From Balanoglossus misakiensis (Eukaryota; Hemichordata), in the NCBI GenBank assembly GCA_040954595.2, contig CM082576.2, positions 10,788,001 to 10,852,000 of the forward strand: DNA of 64,000 nucleotides, given 5' to 3'. The notes under the pieces are model-generated. The model saw only the letters and a list, made by a program, of their open reading frames with translations. It did no database searches and was not told where the DNA came from. The translations under genes were made by a program, and so were the position numbers. Each line of letters opens with the position of its first letter. The stretch's first letter is position 1. Below, piece by piece: positions 41,928-54,532 of the stretch.

Positions 41928-42845
41928 TCAATCTAGTTCGTACACAAAGTGTATACCCTTCGCCTTTAACTCGGCTTCGACCTTCTCGTCGAACAGTTGG
42001 CTCTGTTTTTCGGTGAAGTGGTTTTTCCAGTCGCCGACGATCCCCTTCCTGAAGAACGGCGACTTCTTCGAGTCGTAGAAGACCTTTGGTATAACTACCT
42101 TATCCTTGCCGTGGCGACGGAGCTCGTGGAAGCCGCAGGACTCGGAGACCTTCTCGATGGTCTCGTCGCTGACGGGTTTGTCGAGGAAGTTAGCCACCAT
42201 GTGAAGAACGGAGGGAAAGTCCAGTTTCATCTGTTCGTAGGTGATGTAGAGCATGTCGACCTGGTCGCTGTTCTCCAGCCAGCCGGTGACGTGCCGGAAC
42301 CAGGAGCCGTAGATCACCTCGCCCTCGATGAAGTCGCCGATGAACTTGTCCCACGCGTCGTCCGACTGCAGGAAGTGGTAGCCGCGCAGCATGTGGAAGA
42401 GAGACACGCAGCTGTCCTTCGGGTTCCTGGCCACGTAGATCACCTTGCACCGCTTGTCCCGCTCCCCCTGCTTGGCCTGCTTGGGGAAGTAGTCGAACGG
42501 TAAATGGCTCTTCATCAGCCGCGGTGACGACGCCTTCACACACTTGTCGTGGCCCTCCACGCCGGGCAGACTCGGTATGTCGAGCACGGGCACACGCCCC
42601 TTCTTGCTCCGCTTGCACGTCCCCCAGCTATTGTACATCATAGACAATGCTATCTGCAGCCAGGTTGTGCCGGATTTCGGGAAACCGACGATGAAAACGT
42701 CGTCGCTGCGCGTGTGGAAATTCTCGACTTTTTCCATCAGTTTTGTGTCCACTATTATGGGCAGTGGCAATCCCTTATATCTGAACATAGTACTTCCATA
42801 TTGTCCTAGCTTACCCACCATCGATAGCAGCGTCCCCAGATCCAT
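41928..42845 (-). CDS. Cytosolic sulfotransferase (SULT family), uninterrupted coding region
   Basis: Transfers sulfonate from PAPS to hydroxyl or amine groups of small molecules such as phenols, steroids or xenobiotics in the cytosol. 305 residues from the ATG at 42843-42845; frame extension upstream uses no ATG. Family motifs in order: FPKSGTTW, the PAPS 5'-phosphosulfate loop (55-62, Lys57); KSHLPF with the catalytic His114; VIYVARNPKD with Arg140 and Ser148 for the 3'-phosphate; and RKGIVGDWKNHF near the C terminus (266-277). Length is typical. The coding region has no intron, while most other genes here have many. Codon third positions are strongly G/C in the middle of the gene. Substrate and subfamily cannot be read from the sequence. 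Confidence 0.95.
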   Translation of the reverse strand: MDLGTLLSMVGKLGQYGSTMFRYKGLPLPIIVDTKLMEKVENFHTRSDDVFIVGFPKSGTTWLQIALSMMYNSWGTCKRSKKGRVPVLDIPSLPGVEGHDKCVKASSPRLMKSHLPFDYFPKQAKQGERDKRCKVIYVARNPKDSCVSLFHMLRGYHFLQSDDAWDKFIGDFIEGEVIYGSWFRHVTGWLENSDQVDMLYITYEQMKLDFPSVLHMVANFLDKPVSDETIEKVSESCGFHELRRHGKDKVVIPKVFYDSKKSPFFRKGIVGDWKNHFTEKQSQLFDEKVEAELKAKGIHFVYELD

Positions 42846-43136
42846 TTCCGTGATAACGAATCGCTTCAAGACTATCCAGATATCTTAACGGGGCGAACTC
42901 GATCCCGATTATGACCAAGATGGCGGCTTTTTAAAAGTTGCTGGTCTAAATATGATACTCTCTCCACCAGCTTGTCACGGATAGCCTACAGATTGTAACA
43001 GCTGTCCCAGTCGCTTGTCTTTTCCCCTTTCTGCGAAAAAAACAATGAAAATATATGTTAATAAAAACTCGATAGTCGATTAATGAACAGTCGATTTGCG
43101 TTCTAGTAATGGTGGGAACGACCACCACACAGGTAC

Positions 43137-43365
43137 CTGCGATTCAAAATGCCGGTGAACTTTGCTGTGTCCAAACAGACATCGAGACGGAGCAGTATTC
43201 CCTACAACAAGAGGACTGACCGACGATGACGTTTCAACCACCGGTTTCCGTTCACTGAGGCAGGCGACCCACCAGCACATCGCATCATATTCAAATGAAG
43301 TCTGTCGTGCGCATTTACATTGGGTATTGCAAAGTCGAAAATAGCCAGCCAATGGCAAACACAAC
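43137..43365 (-). other. Candidate 5' UTR exon of the sulfotransferase gene
   Basis: On the minus strand a donor (ATCGCAG then gtacct) ends at 43137. A strong acceptor (tttttttcgcag) precedes 43030. This gives a 106-bp leader intron (43031-43136) upstream of the ATG. The upstream limit is set from the TATA-like box and is approximate. Confidence 0.45.
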
Positions 43366-43388
43366 TCACGAGAGACAATGGGCAGCAA

Positions 43389-43396
43389 TATATATA
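43389..43396 (-). promoter_or_regulatory. TATA-like box for the sulfotransferase gene
   Basis: TATATATA on the minus strand about 30 nt upstream of the inferred leader exon. Fits a TATA promoter, but AT-rich words are common in this DNA. Confidence 0.3.
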
Positions 43397-46300
43397 CCGA
43401 GCGAGGATGACGATGATGTTACATGCGTATATATACGCGGCGGAACAACGAAGCGACTCCACCGACACACAACCCACGCAAGGACCGTTGTGAAAATGAG
43501 CCGTCAGTTCACGAACACCTATACAAGTATATACGGAGACTTTCGAAGCTATCGCGACCAGTGCAACCGCGCCCTTCTCCGCTATGAGTTAATTCTGATA
43601 TGCGTTGTCAATTTTTAACTGTGAATTATTTCTCTAAAACAAATATACCTCGATCCGCAAATACCCGGCGTGATCAGTCGGTTACCACGGCGACGACACT
43701 TGGCAAGCTCGGAAATATCGGGGAGCGTGCGCGCGTGCAAGATCCGGTTTAAAATCGCGCGCCTTCCTTCAGAGTCGTATTAAATTATTATAATGTCGCC
43801 GCCGGGCAATCAACAGGTCTCCAATCCCACTGCGGCCGCGAGAGAGGATGAATGAAATTATACTCCATGCCGCCATGGATGAACGGCGATCACGATTAAT
43901 CAACGCGCATTCATAATATTACATAACGGCGACTACCAACAACGTCGTATGTGGGTAGGTGCACGTTCATGTGAACCCGCTAATAAATTCAATTCAGGGC
44001 AACCTGCGTCGGAGTCAAATCGTCAACAAGATTATAAAACCACCCAAGATCGTACCATAATTCACAGGTGTGAATTGTAAGAATAATAAGGGAATCGGCT
44101 GGAGCCACGCATTATTTTATATTTTTCTTTCAAAAATAAAACCTGGTATATGCAGATGATATTTACACGATGTAACATTGACAAACCGCGCAGCCGCATG
44201 TCGGAAATTTCCCAACGACTCTCGAGCAGCGCGGTTGTCATGTTTACTCGCCCGCCTGGAAAATATTTGGCTACGCCCATAGGCCTACAAGCGAAATATC
44301 ACAGAGGTCTGGCTGAATGATGAGTTGTCCTGGGTTATAATTTGATGACGTTCGTTATGAATTTGTCCGCTGCATTGCGTCAAAAGAGTGGTTACTTTCG
44401 AAATGCATTTTTATATCACGCAGCCAAAATTTATGAAGTGCTAAATTAATGTTCAACTGTCCATTGCGCAACCCTGTGCGTTCATTGAGTCGGGTTGTCA
44501 TGCCGACGCGAAAAATCCATATGCATTCTGTTGGGGGCAACGCGGAAATTGAAGGGGTATATTTGTCATTTACGTGTCCACGGGTGGGAACGTCTGAGGT
44601 TAATACTCAGTGTCCGTCACCAGCCTTCACAAAAGAGCCACGATTACCGCCGTGCCGGGTACCGGTATCCGTGCATAAGTCACAGGTAGCCAGTACACCT
44701 GGAGACGCTAACGCCCACTACAGAAAATACTCGGACAGAACTGAAGTGGTGTTCGTGGGTTTCCATGATGAGACGGCCTTGACGGAAAACCGAAACAAAA
44801 GCTGGCACACAAAAAGAATACTACAACACGTAGACACGATGCTCCCATTTGATCAGAATTGGTACGGTCACTAAGGGTGACTCATTCTCTGATCCGTCAA
44901 TTTCCCAACACAGACCCACAACAGACACTTTTGCATTAGATGTGCACATAGGCCTAATCTATCAGCAAATTGTTGACTGAAACATTCTCAGGACCCGGCA
45001 AACCAAAGTTAGAATACACGGGTAAGCTCTTTCTGTGAGAAATAGAAGATTTTGACCAAAAAGGCAACATTCGCCCCAAAATGCACAGATGATGTTTTCA
45101 CCATAATTTCAGCTCACTACTATGAGGACATCCTTAAGACCCTGCAAAAATGAAGTAAATGACAGAAGGTCTACTAAAATGGACAACTATCGGCACAAAA
45201 TGAAGTGCAGGTCGTGTTTATGGTGTCATCCATAAGACTGTGTGGACACATTGCCGTACTCAGCGTGCTAAGGTTATATGACATGACGGACATCACGGCA
45301 CGTGAGATATTCCGAGTTTCGAATCCCAGTGTGCTTTTGGAGGAGTTAGCACAGCGCAGCCAGCGGTAGAAAAACGACAGGAAACCAGAGCTTGGTATAC
45401 ACAATTGATATCCTTTGACATTGCGATATGTTTTATGTGAGGTCATGCTACTTAAACTATCCCCCTCTCTGAAATAAATTCTGCGACTGCTCATTCTGTG
45501 TGTATTATAATAACAGAAATTCTCTCCGTGTGCTTTCTTTAATGTGCCATGCAGCAAAAGTAGAAATACCTAATATTTTTTGCATTTATTCTTTAATCAT
45601 TATTTGGACCCAGTAATGATATTGCAACGTGTGGTTTTCTCTCAAATATGGAAATTAGTCTAACGTCGGGGGTAGATCGACTCACCGGATACACACGTTA
45701 ATTTTCTGACGTCAGGTGGTCCGATAATAAAAAGTGTATCATGCCTAACATATCAATATTTAGGTCAAATGGGGAGTAGTTAAAATCTCAAGACATGTTT
45801 ACGACACCGTCAGTAATGATATGTCTAAGAGATATATTGCGCTTATCTACAAGCTCACGACACCCGCCAAAACATGTGCGACTGTAGAAACAAGCCTTTG
45901 TCTACCGGTAACTTGGAATGCTGGAGCTATGACTCAAGATTTAAGTGCACTCAAATATCGCAGGTTGCTATCCCCGTAAAAGTGCAAAATGACTCAGTTT
46001 GGCCATGTTTGGGTAGAATAATAAAAATTGAAAATGAAATCCCTTGCACGGTGGCAATACTAGACCCAATCTAGGCGCCAACTGACACATGCAAAAGCAA
46101 ACTCTTCTTGTATAAAGTTTGACGGACATGTTCCACTGTCAACCAGACACCTGCAGGGATTCGACCCATGATTCATAGCTCGCTATAATGATTAACACTC
46201 AGACCGGCACCGTAGCTTTATATAATCATATCACTGAATACAATGGGACCATTCAAAAGGTTCCAAACAGAGGATCGTTATATAACTTAGTGACCAGTTG

Positions 46301-47042
46301 AATACATTCCAGTTTTGTCCTCTATTTGGGGGGAAAATGACCAGTTTACTTTTTATAAAGATTATTCGTGACAAAACGACTTGTGATTGTAATATTGGAT
46401 TCTAGGGGTTTGATTTGCTAAATTTGCTTACTTTGCTGACAATGGCCATAAATCTTAACTGTATTTTTAAATCCATAGTAAACCCCTCTCCTGTCCATGT
46501 ATTGTTTTTGTCTGAAAATTTGTCTGTACTTTTGCAATACAGGCTTTTCATTCGCCACGGAGCAATGCAATGTCACTATTCCTACGGCAAACCACAGACT
46601 AAACGTGAACAATGGCACATTCAGAGGCGCGAACGCGTGATCGTTAACTGTTCAATGATCGCCAATGGCACAAACCGAGTACTCCCACAAAAATATATCA
46701 TAAAGATATCAAGAATGGAGAATTGTCTGTCCCTATCTGATCAATGCGACGTCGCATTGATTGATTGGATTACAGTCCCGTCAAGAAACGATAAGATTTG
46801 AACAAACACTCGTTCTGATATTATAATGGTGCAATCGATACGTGCATTGAGTTGATCTACCCAATTATATCATTAAAGTAATAAGTAGATATCATCATTC
46901 ATACGTATAAAAACTAGGCTTGACTCGCTACAACATACAATGTTTTACATAAAAAATAACGATCACGCCCGGTTTTTGCCGCGAAATTTGATGTTAAATT
47001 CAATTTATTGGACTCTTTTACAACCCTTCACTGCATGCATGC

Positions 47043-47100
47043 CCTCGACGATATGACCCTCGTGAAACAGGCCTCGACGATATGACCCTCGTGTTACAGG
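47043..47100. repeat. Two tandem copies of a 29-bp unit
   Basis: CCTCGACGATATGACCCTCG-type units at 47043 and 47072, differing at two bases. Confidence 0.85.
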
Positions 47101-47808
47101 CCTAGGGCAGCCATATTTCAATCAGCCTTACCCGACTGTAGACATGCCATTACTAGTAAAATCGTGCCATTCACACCGAACTCCCATTTGAGCCTTCCAA
47201 CCACATGTCAAAGTAAATCAGACAAACGGTTTCTGATAAATACCGTTCTTTAAAACCACAGCTACCCCAAATTGACGGTCCCCAATATGAAACATATAAA
47301 TTTTCGCAAAATAACTTGTAAATCCGAACATCAAGGACTCCTCTGGGACCCTGCATTTGCAAGACGTTGGGGGGGGGGGGAGGAAACCGCTGTCAGCTCG
47401 AGGAAGTCTTGACAACAAGTGGTTGGCAACCGTGACTGTTGAAGAAAATAACGACAAGAAAACACCGAGAAACATTGACGCAGAGAATCCACTGAGAACT
47501 TCCCGAATAAAACCAATGACAGATTTGGATCACTTTCTACCCAGTACCACTTACAGCAAGTGCTTCAAAGAACCCACCTTTGTTATATCCATGAAACTAA
47601 ACGTGAAGCGCCAATTCAAAAGTCTAATTGAAACTATTAAACGCATCAGCGCATGACAAATTTCACCACCTTTGTTGAAGGAATAATGTGTCAACTAATT
47701 GTCGAGTGTGGAAAGTTCTCCGATTGTTTTGAGAATAGGAAGTCTTATTATTCCAGTTCCGCAGATATCTTGTCTGTGACTGGTTACAGACCCGTGGCAT
47801 TAACCTCG

Positions 47809-47822
47809 GTTGTCATGGAAAC
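47809..47822. promoter_or_regulatory. RFX X-box match
   Basis: GTTGTCATGGAAAC fits both half-sites of the X-box consensus (RYYNYY, 2-nt spacer, RRNRAC). No gene start is nearby, so it may be a distal element or chance. Confidence 0.25.
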
Positions 47823-49418
47823 CCCCGAGCGTCTGGTTTAGCGTATTTTTTTAAAACAACTCCCCGGTTCTTTATCAAACCTATTTCTATTCACATAACC
47901 GTCAAAAGATGCCTCTTTAAGCTGCCGTTCTCTCTCTCGGTCTTCATTTTGCCCTTGAAGAGCTATGTCAGGACTCTCCCTCTGTTGAATTGAGTTCAAC
48001 CCTTTATACTTTAGGCTACTCCCATTCAAACTGTTTGGCACATCAAAGCAAATCGGATTTGTCGACTATTATCCATTCAATGGATACTGGATTTTCTTTA
48101 AATAGATCACAGCTGGTTGTCGTGACATAAACACTCGTCCTACATACGACGCACCTCGGGGATGTGTCCCTTACTAGTATTTCAATTGCTACCCCGTCCT
48201 CCGACCGAATGCAACGTATGGTGAAAAGGCTGTGATTCAACAAGTTGTTTTATACCCACAACATACATGTATTCAAACGATTTCAGATCTGTTTAAGCAT
48301 GTAGTAAAGGCTATTGTTAGCCTTATTTCCGTTAATTGTTGTTCAAGTTTTATTGCTTTAAATCTATTTTGCATTAACAAAAATCCTATTGTCCGTTTTT
48401 ATATTTTGCATATTGTTTCATCGTGTTTCTTACATACATACTAGTAATAGCAATAGAGTGAATCCCATAATGTGATGCTAAGCTAATGACCAAGTTCAAG
48501 AAACAAAAAGAAATGGATAATTACAATAGAGCGTGAAGAGGAAAAGATTTGAAAATTAAGGGTAGCCGGTGAGCCGGCTTGTGAGAGTGCGCCACGTGAT
48601 TATAAATTCTACACCGACTGTGAGCCGAAACACCTGCTCTATATTAGGGACACCTTCAACTTTCGGTTGCTTGCTTGGGTTGATAACCTCACAACGTGTG
48701 TAGTATGATTGTCAAGCGACTGTTAACATCTCCTTGAGAACCGTGTTCAAACCTGCCGGGCCTACATTGTATTTTTTTTTAAATCATGCCACGTTCTGGG
48801 CCAATCCAGGGAACGAGCTTTGTAAGGTGTATACGGATGTTGGAGCCGCACTCTTCCAGCTAGAGGGGCTGCGTATATTCTTGTGGTCAGTGACAGTGCG
48901 AGCTTTTACGTGTGAATGTGTACGTCACTTCGTCTGACCTGGGAGCTCGAACGTCACAGCAACATGTAAGCTTAAGGTTGGCAAAGCGTTTGAAAAAAGG
49001 GAAAACAAAAATGTGCCATCCCCAGTTTATGTATCACCGAAGAGAAAAAAAAGATTTACTATGTAGTAAGAGGGCCTATGATTGTATATATGGTTGGAAT
49101 TGTAAGTTGACACCTACCGCTGTTGGATGTTGGCAGGCTGTTATAGCACAGAGCGCCGGGTCGAACTCAGATATATTATTAGCATAATTGCGAGTTCCGT
49201 TGCCCCCGTGACCTGCGACCGCTGACTCAGTCTCACCCGCTCAACTCACATGTAATAAATTGTCAATGTTGTAGGAAAATTCATTGGATGAATGTTAAGT
49301 GGGTCTGCGTTTACTTCTCATGATACAAAAGCACAGTCAACAGTTGTGTAAATAAAATTGTCCTAACTAGGTCAGCGGCGACGCCAGGGTCACTGCGACC
49401 ATAGATCCTCGATTTCTA

Positions 49419-49449
<31 letters not shown>

Positions 49450-49455
49450 TCTCTC
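49419..49455 (+). repeat. C run followed by (TC)n
   Basis: Ten C then about a dozen TC units, read directly. Confidence 0.9.
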
Positions 49456-51066
49456 GGCGGTACATTCTTTTTCGCCTTATCGATCAATGTGAATATTGGC
49501 AGATAATCGATTGGTTTGAATCGGGAGATCACCGTGCCGTTAGAACCGACAGAAAGTATGATACACTTTCACGGCCGATGAAAAAAAAAATTAAATCTGG
49601 TATAAAGCGTCTCCAGCCTCTACGGGACAGGTCATAACGTACACGTCACACAAAGATACGATTGTTAATCCACCCGGCCCGTGACTGGTCCATGCATAAT
49701 TTGGCCCACCCACTGTTGATATAGAATATATTGTTTTATAAAATGGAGGAAAGTGTTAGTGCAGTGGAGGTACATGTACTGCCTCCATGTTAACAGTCGT
49801 GCCATATGGAATATTAGCGCAATGGCATTTTGCGGTCAGAATGAACCCTACCTGTTTTAAGCGTATATCACTTGAACAGGGCGAGACGGCGGCAAACTCT
49901 GGCCTGGCTGGGAAGTTAATTGATCATATACGCAGTTGGGGATGGGGGAAAGTGCATCGACATCGCCCGACCTCGGCTCGACTCGAACCCTGTCGTGAAA
50001 GTAAGCCCAACGCTTGACAAAGTTTGCAGTCTGGACACTCAGTCACTTACCCTCCACAGTTCAAGCATCCGCGGTCTTGTAGGTGGTAAACTGGCAGGTT
50101 GGACTGACGGTTCCCGACCCGATGGCTGCGATGACTGCGTCTCCGCCAAAACGTTGAACGTCCACCCCTAATGCAGTGACGTGCCTGTAACCCTAATAGC
50201 CTTTGTCATGTAGATATCAGAAATGCATTAACATACAAACAAAACTCCCGTCCAACAGAGAACCTGGGCCTATATATACATTGTACACTGTATTTACAAT
50301 ACATGTGTGCAAGTGGACGGTGCAAGAGAGGGAAGAGAAGTGACCTTGATGATGAGATGCCCAAGCGGGGTCACCGAACTTTGTAGTGCACTTGACATCA
50401 CGTGAAATCTTATGTTTTTGCTTTGTTTTGTTTTGCTTTGTTTTATCTTTTTCACTGCCTTCTTTGGGAAAGTTGTATGCGCGTGTTTATGAGTATCATA
50501 TCCGACGGGTTTACTTTTAGTCATCTTTAAAAGTGTTGAACTTGTCAAAGCCATGACTCGGTCGACTGATTATCGGCGTCGCTATAGTACTCACAAATGC
50601 ATGTTTTTGCATATACAAAAAGTAATAAGCCCAATGACGTGGTGAGGTAGCCACCACTCTAGCAGGTATGTTTGTTTACGGCGTGGCGGCTATACAACGC
50701 CGGGAACACGCAGACATGCACGCAGGGCTACCACCACTCCCGGAGTAACAGTTATCGAGCGGGAAAGTGTCTGTCGCAATTAGATCAGACTGAAGATGCC
50801 GGAAATAATGGGGTTAGCCGGGGTTGCGGTTTTTAAGGCATTAAACATAGACTCTCTTTCTGCACGTTCTGCATGAATAGGGTCACTGCACACGCTTTGG
50901 AATTGTGAACTCTGACATGGGAAAACTTCTTGATACTATAAAATGCAACTACTTAACACAGTGGATGAAATAAAACTGTCATTGTACGAGTTTTCTAGTG
51001 TCTGTTAGAGATCTTTAACAGTTCTCTCCCGATCCCGTTTCTTTCTTTCGTTTCTGCGCGCATCTT

Positions 51067-51082
51067 TGTCTGTCTTTCTGTC

Positions 51083-51118
<36 letters not shown>
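51067..51118 (+). repeat. (CTGT)n / (TC)n compound microsatellite
   Basis: Tetranucleotide CTGT units grade into TC units. Confidence 0.9.
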
Positions 51119-54100
51119 ACCCTCTTTCTCCCTCTCTCTGCAAATTGAACCGCCCTCTCTCGATGGATTAGTTAAACTAAACTATGCAAAATAAGTAGAC
51201 ACGGGAGAGTCTCATGCTCAGATATGGTATTTCGAGATAACTCGGGTTGCATCATAGACACTCGAGAATGGTCTGTCGTAGCACGTGATGTAGGTACTGT
51301 GCCTGTGCATTCCAGCAAAACACGTGATGTATGGTGTTATTCGCCGTCATGTGAACGACCTTTTTTTCTGAAGCAACAAGTGGGAATCTCGAGTGCGGAA
51401 ACATTGACACGATCCGATGACTCAGTGCGTCCATGCCCATGGTCTCGGTGTTACATTTTTCGGCCCCATATTGTCAAGGATGTTGAAGATTTTCTGTGTC
51501 ATGATGCAGCGCCGTTGCCATGACATTTGCGATGTGGAGACAAAGCACGGCTGAATTCTCGACAGAAAACTACCGCACCAAGAAATCAGGCTTCCAAGTC
51601 GCAAACCCGTTACCCAGCCAACGCACAACAGCGCTTTAAGACTACACGCGGCCAGACGATTACATTAATTTTGTACATGTACATGCATTTGCAAACTCGG
51701 GCGGTTTTTGCATGCGGACACAGGTCACTCTCACTTGACCCTTCATACAACTCCCAAGAGGGGTTTACCATACACACGCATACTTCACATGTGTAATTGC
51801 TAAACTGGCCCTTCGGGTATTTGGCGAATTCTTTTGTACATTATTATACAGAGGGACAATAACGCCGTCTTGTGACATTTTCAGGTTTGCCTTATTTGTA
51901 GAAGTTGTTTCTTTGGAGTCGTTCTGTTTGCTAGAAAACATCGATCTGGAATCTAGTGCATGTGGGCCGGGCACCGCAACTCTATATGCCTCCTTGGATA
52001 TTTTACAGACAGGCATTGTCTACTGTCGGCATCAGGTTTGTATTATGCAGTAGGTGTGGCCGTGGCGACCGCCGCAACATTTCAGATGTGCTAACAATAA
52101 GACAATGTGAAACCGCACCGTTCTTATGTACATGTATTAGGGTATTGGTACGAGCCGGTACCCGGTGATTACATGAAATGGTCAAGGTCCAAACTTGAGG
52201 TCAACGCGGTCATTCTTTGGCATCTACATCATCTATAGTGGTTCATTTGTTGGAAGGTGGTTTCAACTTTTTTGGTACCTAGATCATCAATAGTAAACGG
52301 TTGTTCATTTGGAAGGTGGTTTATCCCAGGAGGTCGTGCTGGATTTCTATGCATGCTTTAAGAAAGTCAATCTGGTTTAATTCTTTCGAATTTCTTCATA
52401 TCATTTTTTTTACCATACTGACTGATAGCAAACTTTGCGGAATCCCCCCTCCCCTCAATGGGAAATATACCGATTTTGGCCTCCAACTTAGCTTTTGCCA
52501 CTCTCCTGTTTAACTTGAAGAATATATTTTTTTCTTTTTCTTCCTCTCTCTTTCGAAGATGGGGAGTGTGATTATCTCTGGTGAAAGGAACTACAGTGTC
52601 GGTCTCGTTCAGGCTTGCATCGTGCTTGACAAGAAAATGTTCGTTTTTAAATCGGTTCACAGGAAGACCTGCCATGAAAATCATTTCTATCGTTTCTACT
52701 TGAACATATGTTCGAGTTTCGGAACATGTTCAAATGGAGGAAACAACGTAGCACTATCTATGTTTTCGACTTTCGCTATGAAATGCTTTCAAAGGCCAAG
52801 CCCACAACGAAACTTCATATTTGCTGCAATTTTAATCCCGTAGTTAAACAAAGGAATCCGTCTACGAAGTTTTTTTTTTTTGGGGGGGGGGGTGACACCG
52901 GTCCCAAGCAATTGAACCGACCCCCAGATTGGATAAATTGACCAGTCCCTTACCGAGAGGAATACCATCTGTGCCATAATAATGTCATAATAAAAAGGTC
53001 ATTAGTTTTTATCAAATATGTTTCGCGGATTTAATGGCAACCTACATGCATGTATATACCAGGCCACCACCGCTCCACTGATGATTCAGAGCCCCCGCCC
53101 GCGATAGATCAGGAAATTCGTTCGTTTTTGTCACTCGCAAGAACTGCTGTCTGGTGTGATGTGGGTAAAATGCAGACCGTCAAGTTTTTTTTTATCACAC
53201 ACACAAAGTCGAATCTTATAAACAAACCTTGGAGAATATATAGAAATATCTTGTTTCTGCCAACCGAACATTACTGATAGACAAACACTTTGCGTATTAA
53301 AATCACGGTATATATTTGCTTTAATTGTTCATGTGATCTTACAAAAACCTAAATGCACAAGAGCGCAAAAACGTATACTTCTCATCCTGTGACTGAATGT
53401 GCTGGATGCAGCGAGGTCTCTCATATGATAACATGTTTTAACACAAGTCACGTACTCGTACAGTCGCCTATTCTGTCCAGTCTAATGGCTGCAACAATTC
53501 ATCCCAACAGAGAGTGTATTCAGACTTCTATTCTCTGCCAAACACAATAGAGTTCAATCGATATCAGCTCCTTTACACCACGGCACTCCTTTTTAGCGTC
53601 TCGCATGCAATTCACTGTTGGACTGGAGTCTCCCCATAAATCATGTCAGCGTGCTAAAAACTCCAGGACGAACAAGATCAAAGTAAGACTTGAACAGACA
53701 CCGCGTGCACACCTCAATAGTAAATATACATAGCTGCCCAGCAAAATATCAAAAATTTGATCAACCATTGCAGTATGTAGTAAGTCTCTGTTCCGATATC
53801 TGTTGAATATACAAGCAATACAGTACTATTATAGATGCTACGATTTGGAAAAGTAGGTCAAAGTTCACCCAAGTTGTGAAACAAATTTTGACCCTGTGCC
53901 TTTCAGTTGCACACAATGTCCAAAAACGTATGTCCATCCTTGAGGAAAAAAGACAAAGTCATCTATCTCGATTGATTGATTTCATTTTTCTTTTTCTATC
54001 CTTTTCCAACATGCAATGTACCTTCGAACAGGAAGTTTGCTAATTTCTATCCTAGCTTTTCGAGGTTTTGTCACTATGGATGGATAGATAGATGGATGGA

Positions 54101-54532
54101 TACATGCTTGAATGAACGAATGAGTGAATTAATTCATTGACCATTCCTCTAAACTCATGAAAACAAACACCTGTGTCATTATCCATGAATATCTAAGCCA
54201 TTGTCGACCAACATTTGGTACACAGATACTACAAACAATTTTTGAACGACTGGTGATTGAGGGCGCTGTGATTTCGGGATCCCTTGTTGAAGACCAGTAC
54301 AATAGAACAAAATGGTGTGACCACACTCAAACAAGTGAGGGCAGTGCGCACACAAGCTTCTAATAGGTCATCTGAGATTCTCAAAGTTTCAAATTAAAGT
54401 ATTATTATTTTACATGTTATGGCAATTCCGATATATTTTGTAAAAAAATATATCACAGCTTTCAAAATATACATCTAGAAAAGCCACCCAATTGTATTTG
54501 CATATTTTCTAATGCCTATATCTTTGCCGGCT

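Larger units (their letters stand above)
43400..54532. other. Gene-poor stretch of about 11 kb
   Basis: No frame here has a recognisable domain or consistent splice signals. The longest ATG-started frame (44449-44874, plus, 141 codons) has no visible features and is probably chance. Contents are short repeats: a 29-bp tandem pair at 47043, a C run plus (TC)n at 49419-49455, (CTGT)n/(TC)n at 51067-51118, and a T/G run at 52870-52892. A degraded tRNA-like sequence is near 46150-46215. Confidence 0.6.

Noticed and set aside
41997-42809. Long frames on the plus strand and another minus frame over the sulfotransferase
   Set aside because: Shadows of the real gene caused by its high third-position G/C content; no domains.
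44449-44874. 141-codon plus-strand frame with a real ATG
   Set aside because: No domain, signal or compositional sign of coding, and no splice or promoter support; plausible by chance in 11 kb of non-coding DNA.
45174-45557. 127-codon minus-strand frame
   Set aside because: Opens on TTG, no domain, no splice context.
46150-46215. Minus-strand tRNA-like sequence with GGTCGAATCCC B-box-like word
   Set aside because: The T loop is one base short and no convincing acceptor or D stem forms; at most a decayed tRNA-derived repeat.
46415-46801. 128-codon plus-strand frame
   Set aside because: The frame opens on TTG rather than ATG and has no recognisable feature.
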